This document shows positions 45,862 through 57,704 of a stretch of 64,000 nucleotides of DNA, in pieces. Position 1 is the stretch's first letter; each line of letters starts with the position of its first letter. Made by a program: the position numbers and the translations under genes. Origin of the DNA: Mytilus californianus (Eukaryota > Mollusca > Bivalvia > Mytilida > Mytilidae); NCBI RefSeq assembly GCF_021869535.1, contig NW_026262734.1:97531285-97595284 (forward strand), in the 5' to 3' direction. The notes under the pieces are model-generated. The model was not told the DNA's origin, ran no database searches, and worked only from the letters and a program-made list of their open reading frames with translations.

Positions 45862-46035
45862 ATAAGGAGATGATGTATGATAACTTATGAGACAACTGTC
45901 CATTAAGAAATGGGAATAAATAAGGCTATCGCACTGTTTCGACAAAAAGGAAAACCATATCGTATAGTAAGCTATAAAAATCCCTGGTGTTACAAACTAT
46001 GAAGTATTCAAAAGACAAAAAATGGTCCGATATTA
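45862..46035 (-). repeat. Mussel dispersed repeat, family A (diverged)
   Basis: AATAAGGAGATGATGTATGA, GAGACAACTGTCCATTAAG and CATATCGTATAGTAAGCTAT. Confidence 0.65.
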
Positions 46036-46204
46036 ACTACAACAATGGCTTATATATAATTCAAATAGAACTGTGATCATGCTAGTTTCTCATTCAACAA
46101 GATTAGAAATTCGTTTAAAGTGATGCGGACAATACAACTAATTTGTCACATAAAAATTTGGGTGGAGCATTTGACAGTGTGTCTAAATGAAAAAAATGAA
46201 AACA

Positions 46205-46795
46205 CTACTTTATAATTGTCATGCTTCTGAAGCGCTTTTCTAGATTAACCTTCATCAAAGATGATCAAAGTCGTATACTTAAAAGCCAAATATGTATAAG
46301 AACTGAAACACTTGACGATCTATATGACCAAAAAGTACCTTAAAATAATTACCAAGTCCGTATAAGGTCAACTTTGCCTGAGGGAGTTGAAACCTGAGTT
46401 TCTTAATAATCTATAAATTTATCAACAGATTAATTGAATAAGAAAGGTTGGTTATATGTCGTGTCGGTACCAAAGAACTTACTACAAAGTTGATGATAGC
46501 CTCGGGACTAATAGTCCACCAGAGGCGGTATCGACCTAGTGCTGTTAAAATGGAAACAACAATTTATAGTTTCACTTTTCGGGAATTACCATCATCATGG
46601 ACGCTCAAAGCTGAGTATTTGAAAGCCAATGAAATATAAGAACCGAAACAGTTAAAGATCTACATCACCAAAAAAGACCTGAAATAATAACCAAATCTAA
46701 GTTCTAAGGTCAATATTGTCTGAGGAAGTTGAAACACTCATATTGATAACAATATTTGTATCCTATCGATTGTCATGTTTTCAACCTAACTGATT
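46205..46795. repeat. Family F repeat, two adjacent copies
   Basis: CTTCTGAAGCGCTTTTCTAG, TAAGAACTGAAACACTTGA, CTGAGGGAGTTGAAACC, GTACCAAAGAACTTACTAC and GATAGCCTCGGGACTAATAG in order. A second partial copy follows at about 46585-46795 (ACGCTCAAAGCTGAGTATT, CTGAGGAAGTTGAAAC). Confidence 0.7.
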
Positions 46796-46799
46796 TGTG

Positions 46800-46925
46800 T
46801 AAACAAACTACAACAATGAACGAAAACAGATATAAAAATATCATATAGCGACCAACAAAAATAACTGGATTATAGGTTCCTGTCTTGGAAAACGTCCTGT
46901 AAAATTGAGACAAACATTTTAAATC
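46800..46925 (-). repeat. Diverged family A end
   Basis: GATTATAGGTTCCTGTCTTGG and ATTGAGACAAACATTTTAAA parallel the GGCTCCTGACTTGGGACAGG block of family A. Confidence 0.35.
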
Positions 46926-47009
46926 CACAAACATAAAACACTAAAATAGAAATAAAATAAAATCTGTTCTGCATATGTAGTCTTCAAAAAAATGGAAAAA
47001 AAACTTTAA

Positions 47010-47345
47010 ATTCATGCGTCCAAAGCTTTTCTGGATTAATCTTCACCTGGAACACTCAAAGCCGAATATTTGATAGCCAAGGATGTATTAGAATCGAAAC
47101 AGTTGAAGAGCTATATCACAAAAAAGGATTTAAAAAAATAGCCAAATCTATCTAAGGCAACTTTGTCTGAGGAAGTTGATACCTTAGTTTCTAATGATTT
47201 CAAAATTTATCAACGGACAATTTTAGAAAGGTTTGTTATAAATTATTTCAGTACCGAAGAACTGACTACTGCGCTGATGATACCCTCAGATACTGATAGT
47301 ACACTAGCAGAGTTATCGGCCCAGTGCTGTAAAAAATGAAAACAA
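47010..47345. repeat. Family F repeat
   Basis: GCGTCCAAAGCTTTTCTGG, AACACTCAAAGCCGAATAT, GAACCGAAACAGTTGAAGAG-like block, CTGAGGAAGTTGATACC, AGTACCGAAGAACTGACTAC, GATGATACCCTCAGATACTG in the order of 46205-46560. Confidence 0.75.
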
Positions 47346-47799
47346 CATGTTATAAATTTTACTTTGAAATGATTAATATACACGTTACATATAATTAAAC
47401 AGGAACCAATTGCCATTCAAAATATATGAGTTCATCCTAAATGGTTCGTGTTGCACATTTGTAATCGATAATCCTAAGGTTTTTGGGACTTTACTCGTGT
47501 TTCTGTGTAATATTATATTTCCTGGCAAAACATAAATGATTTTAATGAAGACTAAACGCTGAATTTTCTTTGAAAATAAAAGATATTCTCATTTAAATTA
47601 CTCTTTTGACTATTTAAATTGCAATAAAAAAAATATGCATATTCAACAGTCTCTATATTGCATATTATATATGACCCAAAAATATGTTTTGTTTTCTAAA
47701 TGATTCCATATTAACTTATATAAGATTAAAAACAAATAAAACAAAGAGAGCCAACAACTGTATACGTCTTAAAGTATTTGAGTTATTCAAACTTGTAGG

Positions 47800-48045
47800 T
47801 TACCCACCATTTTCTAAAAATGTCCTGTATCAAGTCAGGAATATGGCAGTTGTTATCAAATAGTTCGTTTCAATGTATGTTGGCGTTTGTTTTTGTTGCA
47901 CTTCGGTGTTTCTGTTTTTCCGTTGTTTTCCTCTTATAGTTGATGTGTTCCCTCGGTTTTAGTTTATAGCCCGGATTCGTTTTCTCTCAATCGATTTATT
48001 ACTTTTGAACAGCGGTATACTACTGTTGCCTTTATTGTAATTGCA
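47800..48045 (+). repeat. Mussel dispersed repeat, family D
   Basis: CACCATTTTCTAAAAATGTC, CAAGTCAGGAATATGGCAG, GTTGGCGTTTGTTTTTGTTG, TCTTATAGTTGATGTGTTCC, GCGGTATACTACTGTTGCC. The same order in reverse is at 52905-53165. Confidence 0.8.
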
Positions 48046-48049
48046 TTGC

Positions 48050-48885
48050 ACGAAAATGACGTGTTACTATACCGTAGTAAAGAAAATCTAGAATATCAAA
48101 CTGTATTTCAACAAGGCTGAAAATTATCAGACCTTTAAAAATGATATAAAAAGTCAAAAAATTAAGATAAGGATGGCTTCATAGTGTATTTTGACATATT
48201 TTATATCAGTTTTTACAAAACTATTTGACTTTTAAAATAACAAAATATTTTAAAAAAAAATTTCTTGAGTGTAAATTTGTTTATTCCCTTGAGACCTGAT
48301 TAGATTGTACTACAGCTGTAACTAAAGATTGTTAATATGAATAATAATAAATCATTGGGGGTGTATTTGAATAAAGCACACATTCTTCGAACTAGAGTAA
48401 ATGACTTGTAAAAAATTATATCTTTATTTATTGAATTTTGATGATATCCTTTATGGACATATTGGCACATCCACCATTTATGATTAATGTTATATCGACA
48501 AACAATATTCAGAAAATAAATTTATTTCGTGACGTGGTAATAAATGAATATAAATGTGATGGTTTTTTTCTCGGCGCTTTTAGAAAAATTTGTCCACAGT
48601 TTTTGTTGTTAAACTTGTACATCGTTTGTGTATTTCCATATAAATTTTGTATGACAGAATATCTTTGATATCTACAAGAAAATAATTGAAATAAAGAATG
48701 GATGATTAAATCCCCTTAACTATGAAAATAATCTTTCAAAACTATAATTACTATGCCAAGATGCATATATTTCGATCGATTCTTTTGTTATAATTACAAT
48801 TAACATGGCGGCATTGCATGTTTTGTCAATAATTATTCAAGTTGTGTTATATATTCTTTTTAAATAGTCCAATAGACCATTGAGA
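48050..48885. other. No gene recognised
   Basis: AT-rich. A 76-codon frame at 48438-48668 has no motif. Confidence 0.35.
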
Positions 48886-48889
48886 AATG

Positions 48890-49110
48890 AATTCACTATA
48901 ACTTCTACATATATGGAGCAGGATCTGCTTACACTTCCAATTTTGGGTTGGGTTCGTGTTTTTCTATGTTGTGTTTTGTACACTGTTGTTTGTCTATAGG
49001 TCTTTATCTTTTTTTTTTGCAATGGGGTTGTCAGTTAATTTTCGACTAATGAGTTTGAATGACCTTTTGGTATCTTTCGCCTCTCTTTTTCTACCAAACA
49101 AAATCGAAAA
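48890..49110 (-). repeat. Mussel dispersed repeat, family B
   Basis: GGAGCAGGATCTGCTTACAC, GGGTTGGGTTCGTGTTTTTC, ATGTTGTGTTTTGTACAC, TTGCAATGGGGTTGTCAG, TTTTGGTATCTTTCGCCTCTC in order. Confidence 0.8.
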
Positions 49111-49189
49111 ATTAGGGAGAAATGGAAGTATACATAAAATTAATTAAATATATCCGGCTTAAAATGGAGTAAGTTAAAGTACATAAGAC

Positions 49190-49580
49190 ACATTTGAAAA
49201 TTTGTGGTTTCACCCGCCCAGAAGTCATAACATTGGTGCTCTAATGGATAAACACATATTGGTCTTTTGATATTTGCTATTATAAAATTTCGGAAATCAT
49301 TTTCAATTCAGAACGTTTTCCACTCTCATCTAGCTCTGATTTCTTGTATGGGATTTGCTTTACATCTAGTCTGTTCTGGTTTATGAGATCTTCAACGTCT
49401 CTTTTTGTTTCAGATTTTCAAATGGTTTGACCATGAGTAACACAGAAGAGACTTTCACTGTCGAAATGAGGGTCTGGTACAGTAAAATAAGTATCTTTAA
49501 TGATATTTTACACTGGGTCGACACCTACTCTTGTGGACTGTAAATCTTTAAGGATATCACCAGATCAGTAATCAGTACGT
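49190..49580 (-). repeat. Family F-like repeat, inverse orientation
   Basis: GTAACACAGAAGAGACTTTC, ACTGGGTCGACACCTACTC, GTGGACTGTAAATC and CAGTACGTAGGAACTGACAT resemble family F read in reverse, as at 55480-55570. Confidence 0.5.
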
Positions 49581-49699
49581 AGGAACTGACATCAAAATAT
49601 ATACTGTTCAATAGGAATTCACTGTTATAATAATCTGGATACTATTTGAATTTACAGAACATATCTCTGTCGTGTATAGGTCTGACTCGATACTGTTTT

Positions 49700-49890
49700 T
49701 AAAAGAGAGGCGGAAGATACCAAATGGATAGTCAAAACCATATCAAAATAAGCTGACAATGCATTGGCAAAAAACAAAAAGCGAATGAAAGACAAACAAC
49801 AATCTATAAACACAACATCGAAAACTAAAGACTGAGCAACACGAACACCCCATAAAACCGACGGTGTTCGTATAAGTGTAAACCTGTTGA
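49700..49890 (+). repeat. Mussel dispersed repeat, family B
   Basis: AAAGAGAGGCGGAAGATACC, AGCTGACAATGCATTGGC, AACACAACATCGAAAACTAA, GACTGAGCAACACGAACACC in order. Confidence 0.8.
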
Positions 49891-49899
49891 TGTATTTTG

Positions 49900-50865
49900 G
49901 TTGCACGTGTGTTATTAAAAAATATTGATAACTTTATCTCGTACTGATCTAATCCAATATGTTTTTCAAAAAATATATATCATAATGTCAGAACAACAAG
50001 TATCTATGAACTTGCTCTCAATTACTGCACGCGTTTTTTGATACCGTATTTTTTATAAATTTTGTACTCGTGCTTGTTGGATATTTTATACCGCTAGTAT
50101 AAAGTAAAGTGATAGTTCTTGGCTGTCCTTTATTGTACGTTAGTTTTTATTTAATAAGCGACAAGTTACACGTGGTGCGACCTAGATCTCGACATATTGT
50201 ATTGACACTTGTATAATGTTTGAATTGTTAAAGGCCATTTAATGATATCTTCATGTTTGGATAATCTGTCAAGTTTGATGCTTCCTCATTTATGTATTTC
50301 TAATATTTTATTTTATCCAGAACGATATAATCCAGAACATTGGCTAATTGATGAATTTGCCCAATTGGTGACATCATACCAGACAACTGGATTACTTTTT
50401 TTGTTTAGTTTTGCTATATTTAACACAATGTAAATTATCCTTCAAAAGTAATTTTATCTTATACGGTGCTGGTAATTGTCAAAAGTATGCGAACAAAAGG
50501 GTGATATCTTTTTACGTTTTCGTTAAAACCATTTGAAAAGAAAAGGTTGAAATTATTTTCATTTCGTGAGACAACAAAAATCACCGTGATTAATGTCAAG
50601 CTACATCATGTATTATATTTTTAAATTAAACAAATATGTAATCAAGTTTGCTGGCATTTAAGTCCTGAATTTGGTAAAAAATAATCAAATCGAAAATGTT
50701 AGAATTTTATCGTTTCTAAGAATAAAATAAATATTTTTCTTGTTTTTATCACATTTCTCAAAATTTGTAATCACTCTCAGTAAAATGGTGTATTCGTTAT
50801 TCACGTCATATTGTTTCCCCTGATATTTATGAAACAATTTGTAAAAACATTTTTTACATTCATTT
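49900..50865. other. No gene recognised
   Basis: A 63-codon plus frame at 50242-50433 is without motif. AT-rich elsewhere. Confidence 0.35.
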
Positions 50866-50869
50866 TTCT

Positions 50870-51065
50870 ACCCCAGGAATAGATTACCTTAGCTGTACTT
50901 GTCAAAAGTTTTAGGAATTAGGGTTCCTCACTGCTCTTCAATTTCGTACTTTATTTGGCCTTATAAACTTTTTTGATTGGAGCGTCACTGATAAGTCTTT
51001 TGTAGACAAAAAACGCGCGTCTGGCGTACAAAATTTCCATCCTAGTATCTATGATGAGTTTATTG
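50870..51065 (+). repeat. Hammerhead-bearing mussel repeat (family H), longest copy
   Basis: ATTACCTTAGCTGTACTTGT, AAAAGTTTTAGGAATTAGGG, TTCCTCACTGCTCTTCAATT, TCGTACTTTATTTGGCC, TTTTTTGATTGGAGC, ribozyme-like core, then GTACAAAATTTCCATCC and AGTATCTATGATGAGTTTAT. Confidence 0.8.
50982..51027 (+). ncRNA. Hammerhead ribozyme-like motif, core mutated, stems intact
   Basis: Stem I GCGTCA pairs fully with TGGCGT (51022-51027). The core is CTGATAA (expected CTGATGA); stem II is GTC...GAC; the GAAA box has become a run of A; stem III is the self-complementary ACGCGCGT; the GTC cleavage site ends at 51021. Two core changes predict no activity. Confidence 0.6.
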
Positions 51066-51069
51066 ATAA

Positions 51070-51855
51070 GTATTACATGTTTACATATAAATGGTTAAAA
51101 CGTACTATATGCAATTTCAAATACATATTTAGTCATCAAAAGCATAAATCAGCCAATACGGACTTCCTGTCCAGCAGTATGTCCATATTGTGACGAAAGC
51201 CGTATAATTGTAGAATCAGTTATAAGAGGCATAAGCTACGTATCAGACAAAAAATAAAGGTATGATTTTTTTTATCGATTCAAACATTTATAAAAGCGGA
51301 ATATTGAAATAAAACCTCGCTACTAGCTGTCAGTTTGGTTCAGTTTTGTCAATATTAGCTTAAAACATCGCCGATGTATGATTGACTTGCAAGTAAATAA
51401 TTCAACCTTATTTGAATGCGTATTCATTCGACCTATAATTTTACCTCTGATGGAGGTGGATTTCGCATGAGCCCAGCATGTATACTGATTGAAAAGAATG
51501 TCAGCTAAAAAAGTAAAACTAGGGAAGGTAGCAGCAGAAAGACTAATTTCGTTGATTGATTCGACCCGCCAAAAAATCAGTTTTATATTGGATATAAGTA
51601 AATTGTTTAAAACATCTAATTTATATATTTTTATTGATGAAATAAGATCAAACAGAACTAAGAAGATCAACTTTATGATACACGTGCGTACCTGTTTATT
51701 TGTATTTTTTGTTTACCTGTTTTTTATATCATGATTATAACGGGTTCATATGCCACATCGACAGTTTTCGTGAGTAATGTCGATAGTTAAATAGATGGAG
51801 TCTCGTCAGGAAAACACACGAATTGTTGAATTTTTATAACGATTCCAGACATTGT
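51070..51855. other. No gene recognised
   Basis: Overlapping frames on opposite strands (115 codons minus, 51323-51670; 81 codons plus, 51489-51734). I recognise neither. At most one could be real, and both may be chance. Confidence 0.35.
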
Positions 51856-51858
51856 GAA

Positions 51859-52245
51859 ATATTTTCTATGAAGCTTTTGTAATTTTGAAATTACGTTTTA
51901 GTATGTATAAAATGAAAATTGAGAGAATGAATAAATTCGGTTGACATAAGTTTGGCAGCTACTGCACCTATAATATATGTTGTGTATTATTTTCTATGAA
52001 GCTTTTGTAGTTTTGAATTACGTTTTAGTATTTATAAAATCAAATTTGAGAGTTTGAATAAATTCGGTTGATATGAGTTTGGCAGCTACTGCGCCTATAA
52101 CATATATAACATATATTGTGTATTATTTTCTATGAAGCTTTTGTAGTTTTTAATTACGTTTTAGTAAATATATAAAATCAAATTTGAAAGTTTGAATAAA
52201 TTCGGTTGACATAAGTTTGGCAGCTTATGCGCCTATGAAATATAT
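51859..52245. repeat. Tandem triplication, about 130-bp unit
   Basis: Units start at about 51859, 51988 and 52124 with ATTTTCTATGAAGCTTTTGT. Each continues TTACGTTTTAGTA, GAATAAATTCGGTTGA, AGTTTGGCAGCT, GCGCCTAT. Copies 2 and 3 are closest to each other. Confidence 0.9.
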
Positions 52246-52249
52246 GTGT

Positions 52250-52900
52250 TGAATCATATACAGAAGTCAGCAATGGGCTGTATCTTTTTTGTTTTTAAGT
52301 ACATATGTCTTTTGGATTTATTGTGTAAAAGTATTTATTCATTGTGGATCAAAAGAGTTTTAGGGGGTTGTTTTGGTAAACAAACTATTCACCAAGGGAA
52401 GCATATCGCAATGATTAGATATTTACAAATTCAGAAGTAATCATTTGCTTTTCATATTTCTGTAGGACATCGATCTCAAATAAACAGTGAAGAATATTTT
52501 TCATGTAATCAGTTTGTAAATTAAAGTACTATCAATATTCGATAACTATTTTTTTTATAATTCTGCCGTCGAAATAAGGAAAATCCAATATCACTATTTA
52601 ACTCATATATAATATTGTCAAACCTATGAGTGAAAATGTTTCAATTTGTTAAATACTTAAAACGAAATACAAAATTAAAAGATACTAAAATTAAAGCAAA
52701 CCAGCAATTAATAATATTACTACAGATGCAGTCGTTTTGAATAAATGTAGACAATTTATAGTTTCCAGTCAATAGTGTTTCATGTTAGATGAAACAATAG
52801 GTTGTATCGCACAACAACGATAGACAAATCAGAGCATTTAAAACGGCATGACTACCATTATCATGCATGTTGTTGAAAGCAATACTGATGAAAGTATTTA
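52250..52900. other. No gene recognised
   Basis: A 64-codon plus frame (52246-52440) begins at the end of the triplication and has no motif. Confidence 0.35.
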
Positions 52901-52904
52901 AATA

Positions 52905-53165
52905 AAGGCAATAGTAGTATACCGCTGCTCAATAGTCATTAATCGATTTAACTGAAACAAATTCGGGTCACAAACCAAAACTGATGGAAACACATCAACT
53001 ATAAGAGAAAACAAATCGGAACAACAGAAACACTGAACTGCTACAAAAACACGCGCCAACGTACATAGAAACAGACTATGTGATAACAACTGCCATATTC
53101 CTGACTTGGTACAGGGCATTTTTAGAAAAACAATGGTGGATTGAACCTAGTTTTATGTCTAGACA
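52905..53165 (-). repeat. Mussel dispersed repeat, family D
   Basis: Complement of 47800-48045: GTAGTATACCGCTGCTCAAT, ACACATCAACTATAAGAG, AACGTACATAGAAAC, AACTGCCATATTCCTGACTT, GGTACAGGGCATTTTTAG, ACAATGGTGGATTGAACC. The 73-codon frame over it is a repeat artefact. Confidence 0.8.
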
Positions 53166-53169
53166 AACC

Positions 53170-54405
53170 TCCCGCTTATATGGCAATGTTAAAAATACCA
53201 ACACGAATTCAATAGTTGTAGGGGAAGACTAAGGTCTCAAAATAAGACTTTCTACGCAAAATTTTATAGTTTCTCTTTGTGCATTTTTGTTTGGTTCGAA
53301 TTTTGTGATGAAGTCAGATATTTTGTATAACATGTAAAGTATATTATTTTCGAGGAATATAAAAATCGACAATTTCGTAAGCCATATTTCCATCGTAAAA
53401 AATAAGCATGCTTGTTAAATTGATGTTCACTATTTTTTACCTCGACATTTATTTTATTTGTAGTACAACATATTTAGAAGAAACTATAATATAAAGTATG
53501 TCACATATATCTTGTTAAAACGGTAGACGGAATAGGCCATGAGAGGGAAAATAAATTCAGGTGTCTATACAAGGGTGATATTTATTCAATTTTTATAGAA
53601 TGAAGAATCAATAGCTATATTATATCTTTCAAATTATAGAATTAGTAAGGACCAATACCTTAAAATTTAAATAATCACGTTCAGAATATGTTTTGTCAAT
53701 TTAGATTTGATTTCAATAGCTTTCTGTGTAATCATGCTTCCATTTAAAATTTTCAAAAGATTTGAAAACAAGTAATTCAGATATAATACACGACGGTCTA
53801 ATGATCCGATAATATGTTACACTAGATAAATTTGGCTTTAATCGGTTTGCCTTATCGATCACGTGTACACAAATGTGACATGACTTGAATGCATCATGCA
53901 TGTTACGAAAAGGCAGATAAACTCGTCAAATCGATCTTTCATCTCTGAAGATAATGGAGTAATCGCATATCTCTATTCAGTTATACATGTTATATGTCTT
54001 CTTAGATATAAAAACAGCTGTTATTTTGTAAACCATAAATCTGTATTATAATTTCAAAACAAAGCAATACAAACACTTTTCTTACAAAAAACTAGATACT
54101 GTTGAAAGAAATAAAGCCTCGTCTTTTTTTATTTCTTTGTTATAAAAATACACACACACATACAATGTCGTGACGCCAACAAATATGTGTATATTGTTTG
54201 ATCGTATGATAAATCAATGTCATTCATACAGAATATCGTCTGCTTTTGTTAATGTAGATGCAAAACATTTACCTTGATTGTTTTAGAAATATATACATGA
54301 AATATACCCTGACAGTATGTATGTACAAACATCGAAACATCACTTTGTTACAAGTCTTTAAATTATATTTGATTCATTTTTGTTTTCGTTCTAGTTTCTG
54401 TTGAT
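53170..54405. other. No gene recognised
   Basis: AT-rich, with a short ACACACACAC run near 54154. Confidence 0.35.
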
Positions 54406-54410
54406 AATAT

Positions 54411-55145
54411 TGTGACCTTCAAACGTCATTATCCTTATCGACAAGGTAATAGTGTATGTCTTCATTATAAAACATTAAGTTCTACACGTTTTGCCGTTGT
54501 ATATTGCTCCACTTAAGGAATGCTAAAATTTAGGACATTTCAGTAGGAACATAAAATAGATATACATGCTAGACGAAAAGACATCATTGAATGAATTAAG
54601 TGCTTAACGTATAATTGGCCGTACCTTTATTATACTTGAGGGTCTGGATAAGGGGTCCTTCAGTTCTTTATTATTAAAGTTTTTTAAACCATTTTACTCT
54701 ATTCTTTATCAATTTTGCCCATTATTCTTTATTCTTTACAATGTATCCCCCCTCATTAACTATTTCTTAATAGTTTTGGACCATTTTTCTCTATTCAAAT
54801 TTTTTGTTGCCCTTTATTCTGTACTTTTTGCCTTCTTTTTTCAATTCTGTAAACCCTACCCAGACCCTCATAATTAATTGCTACTTTGTGTTATCAGTGA
54901 TGTTAAAACGTACTTAATAACAAATACAAATAATCTACTATTCTACGTAGGTATATAACTTGGAAACAGCTGTATACTTTAGCAAGTGTTGTTTTGCATT
55001 GTATTATACAAATGTGTGGTTGGTATTTAAAAAAGAAGTGAATATCCTTTCTACCAAAACACGATAAATTCATCAAAATTTTTAAGTCCTCAATACGTTT
55101 AGGCATTGGATTCGGTATTTTATATAAACTTATATAAATAGGTAC
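54411..55145. repeat. Segmental duplication, copy 1 (carries a MITE)
   Basis: It shares with 55924-56398, in order: CAAACGTCATTATCCTTATC, ATGTCTTCATTAT, GTTTTGCCGTTGTATATTGC-like block, AGTGATGTT, ACGTACTT, GGTATATAAC, TTTAGCAAGTGTT and TGTGTGGTTGGTA. Spacing of the two starts is 1513 bp. The 232-bp MITE at 54638-54869 interrupts this copy only. Confidence 0.85.
54638..54869. mobile_element. MITE with GAGGGTCTGG inverted ends
   Basis: The ends GAGGGTCTGG (54638-54647) and CCAGACCCTC (54860-54869) are perfect inverted repeats. The interior is rich in TATTCTTTATTCTTTA. The paralogous copy at 56140-56165 lacks the insert, so it is a true insertion. The target duplication is most simply TA or TTA. 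The superfamily is not determined. Confidence 0.8.
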
Positions 55146-55289
55146 CATTAATGTTATTGCTACCACTGGGTCGATCAAGGTTATCAGCAGTCCAGTAGCC
55201 AGAACTTTGATAATGATATAAAGTTATACGTTGTTCTAATGAAATTCATTGAAAAAGTTATAATATTCCTAAAATTATTTTGAATTACA

Positions 55290-55765
55290 GATGTATCTCT
55301 ATTATGCATAAATCAGACCCCTTTTTTCTTGTTTTGGTTTCACTTTTAGTCCCTTTTGGTTTTGTTAGCCCTTCAACGTGTTATTGGTTTTGGGATTTAA
55401 AATATTGTGTCTTCAAGGATCATTGAAGAGACTTGTATTGTAGTCATGCAAATCTGTTGCTTTGAAATATGCTCAATTAATGTTATTACTACCACTAGGC
55501 CGATACCTCTGCTTGCGGACTGTAAACCTCAACCTAGTAGCCTGAACTTTAAAACAGACATGAAATAACGGATATGTCTAAATATTTTGAAATCATTGTA
55601 TATTTAGGAGTGAATATCTTTCATGCATAGCTCTGATTCTTTGTCCGAGTTTGGCTTTTGTTTTTATATTAGTTTTTCAACGGTTTCTTATTTTTATTTT
55701 TGGGGGTTTCGAATTTTTAAATATTTTTGGCGTCGAGCTTACATGAAGAGACAGTTTTGCACACT
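55290..55765 (-). repeat. Family F-like repeats, inverse orientation
   Basis: GTCTTCAAGGATCATTGAAG, ACCACTAGGCCGATACCTC, GCTTGCGGACTGTAAACC, and GCGTCGAGCTTACATGAAG resemble the reverse of family F, e.g. GTGATGCTCGAGGC at 26370. A shorter related block lies at 55150-55205. Confidence 0.5.
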
Positions 55766-55923
55766 AGTAATTGAACTTTGATCTTTAACAGTCATTTTGT
55801 TCTTAACATTATCTGAATATCCTTAATTTGAAAAAAGTTAAGTCTTGTTTAAGAAAACTTGTTCAGTTATTTACTTGTTGTAAATTAAATACTGTTCAGA
55901 CATCACGTTTCCAGTCAATCCAG

Positions 55924-56398
55924 TGTGACCGTCAAACGTCATTATCCTTATCAACAGGGTAAAAGTGCATGTCTTCATTATGAAAACATCAAGATCTACA
56001 CGGTTTGTCGTTATATATTGCCCCACTTGAGGAGTGCAAAATTTAAGGACAATTTAGTGGTAATATTAAGTAGATTTACATGCAAGACGAAAACACATCC
56101 TCGAATAAATTAATTGCTTGCCATATAATTGGCTGTACATTGTTATTATTAATTGATACGTTTTTTAGTGATGTTAAACGTACTTCATAAAAAATAGAAA
56201 ATAATCTATTCTTCTAGGTATATAACATGGAAAACAGCTGTTTACTTTAGCAAGTGTTATTTTGCTTTGTACTATACATATGTGTGGTTGGTAGTTTAAA
56301 AAAGTGATTATTATTTCTACATAAACAATGAATTAGTCAAAATTTGCAAATCCGCAAAACATTTAGCCTTTTGATTTGGTATTATATATAAATATCTA
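55924..56398. repeat. Segmental duplication, copy 2 (empty site)
   Basis: Paralogue of 54411-55145 without the MITE. The empty site lies in the ACATTGTTATTATTAATTG region, 56138-56156. Confidence 0.85.
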
Positions 56399-56434
56399 AG
56401 AAACATTTTTTGAATGTTGGCCAAAAAGTGAAAA

Positions 56435-56690
56435 CAAGAGAGGCGAAAGATACCAAAGGAACATTCAAGCCCATAAGTGGAAAATAAACTGAAAATGCAA
56501 TGGTTAAAAACGAAAAAACAACAACACACAACCAAATGTATACAAAACTCAACAAAGAAAAATAAAGATCGAGCAAACCCCACTAAAAACCGGGGTTGAT
56601 CTCATGTGCTCCAAAAGGGTAAGAAGATCCTGCTCCACATGTGACATGCCGCCGGGTAAGTAAAACCCGGTGATCAGTCTAATTCATAAA
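56435..56690 (+). repeat. Mussel dispersed repeat, family B
   Basis: AAGAGAGGCGAAAGATACC, GGAACATTCAAGCCCATAAG, AACTGAAAATGCAATGG, CGGGGTTGATCTCATGTGC, TCCTGCTCCACATGTGACA, GTAAAACCCGGTGATCAGTC. Confidence 0.85.
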
Positions 56691-56694
56691 GTCA

Positions 56695-57700
56695 CATATG
56701 AGGTAAAGAGGACGGTGCAATAATATTAACGGTATCAATTTTACTGAATATGGTGCGCATTTATTGAGTACCACGAATTCACCATAAAGAGGATCGACTC
56801 ATACGTTTCGCGACTGTGAAGAGTTACTCTTTGACATTAATCGGAACAAAAGTGTAACAAATAGATTTTGAAAATGTCGTGATGGCAAGAATTAAGAAAG
56901 AAGGATAACATTATTTCAATGTCAGGTGGATTTTATCCTTGATCATCTGTGACAAAGTTGTCATATAATCAAATATGTACATTTCGTGATCTCAAGATTA
57001 TTATGTTTTCTGATAAATTGTTCAACTACAAAATCCTTATAACGTCGGTAAAAAATTAGTTCTATTTATAGTATACCAGTAACTAAATGAGATATATTTA
57101 CGCCTTTTTGCTTCATATTATGCAAATGCATAATCTATCATAAATCGTGTATGGTGCACATATTTTATTATATAAACAATTTCGAAGTACACGATACTAT
57201 CAAAATACAGAACATATTTCTGCATGAATAATCAATAACTTATATACATGTCAACAAAAAAAAACGATACAAATCAATTCATTGACCATGTGTTATTAAA
57301 TTGGATAGATGGTACAGCTCAATTGATCTTAAATTAAGAAAGTATTGTTTTCTTATCGGCAACATTTATTTAAGGGTACACTAATGTTTAAACACGTGTA
57401 CCGTTTCTTTTGATTACTAGTAATCCTACAGAAATGGTATCTTTTTACAATGCCAAAAGTCCTTTTCCGTCAAATATAACAGACTAAATGGGTTAAGTAA
57501 TTATAAAGTGACCTTGTTCCGCAAGCATATCTTTATTTTCGTCTTCATTTTGAGTTTTAAGAAGAAGAATATGACTGAGCGTGGATTTCTAGGACGCGCA
57601 ATGAATGAATAGAAAAAGCGATACCCCTGTCGACAGACCCTTTCTAGTTCCGTTTAGTTTTTTTTATTCCTTCGGTGTTTGTTTTTATCTTGATTAGTAT
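56695..57700. other. No gene recognised
   Basis: AT-rich, no motif or family seen. Confidence 0.35.
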
Positions 57701-57704
57701 CTTC

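Noticed and set aside
51323-51734. Overlapping frames of 115 (minus) and 81 (plus) codons
   Set aside because: They overlap on opposite strands without recognisable motifs or start/splice context; not enough to call either.
56790-56820. ACTCATACGTTTCGCGAC as a minus-strand hammerhead
   Set aside because: The complement lacks CUGAUGA and any stem II.
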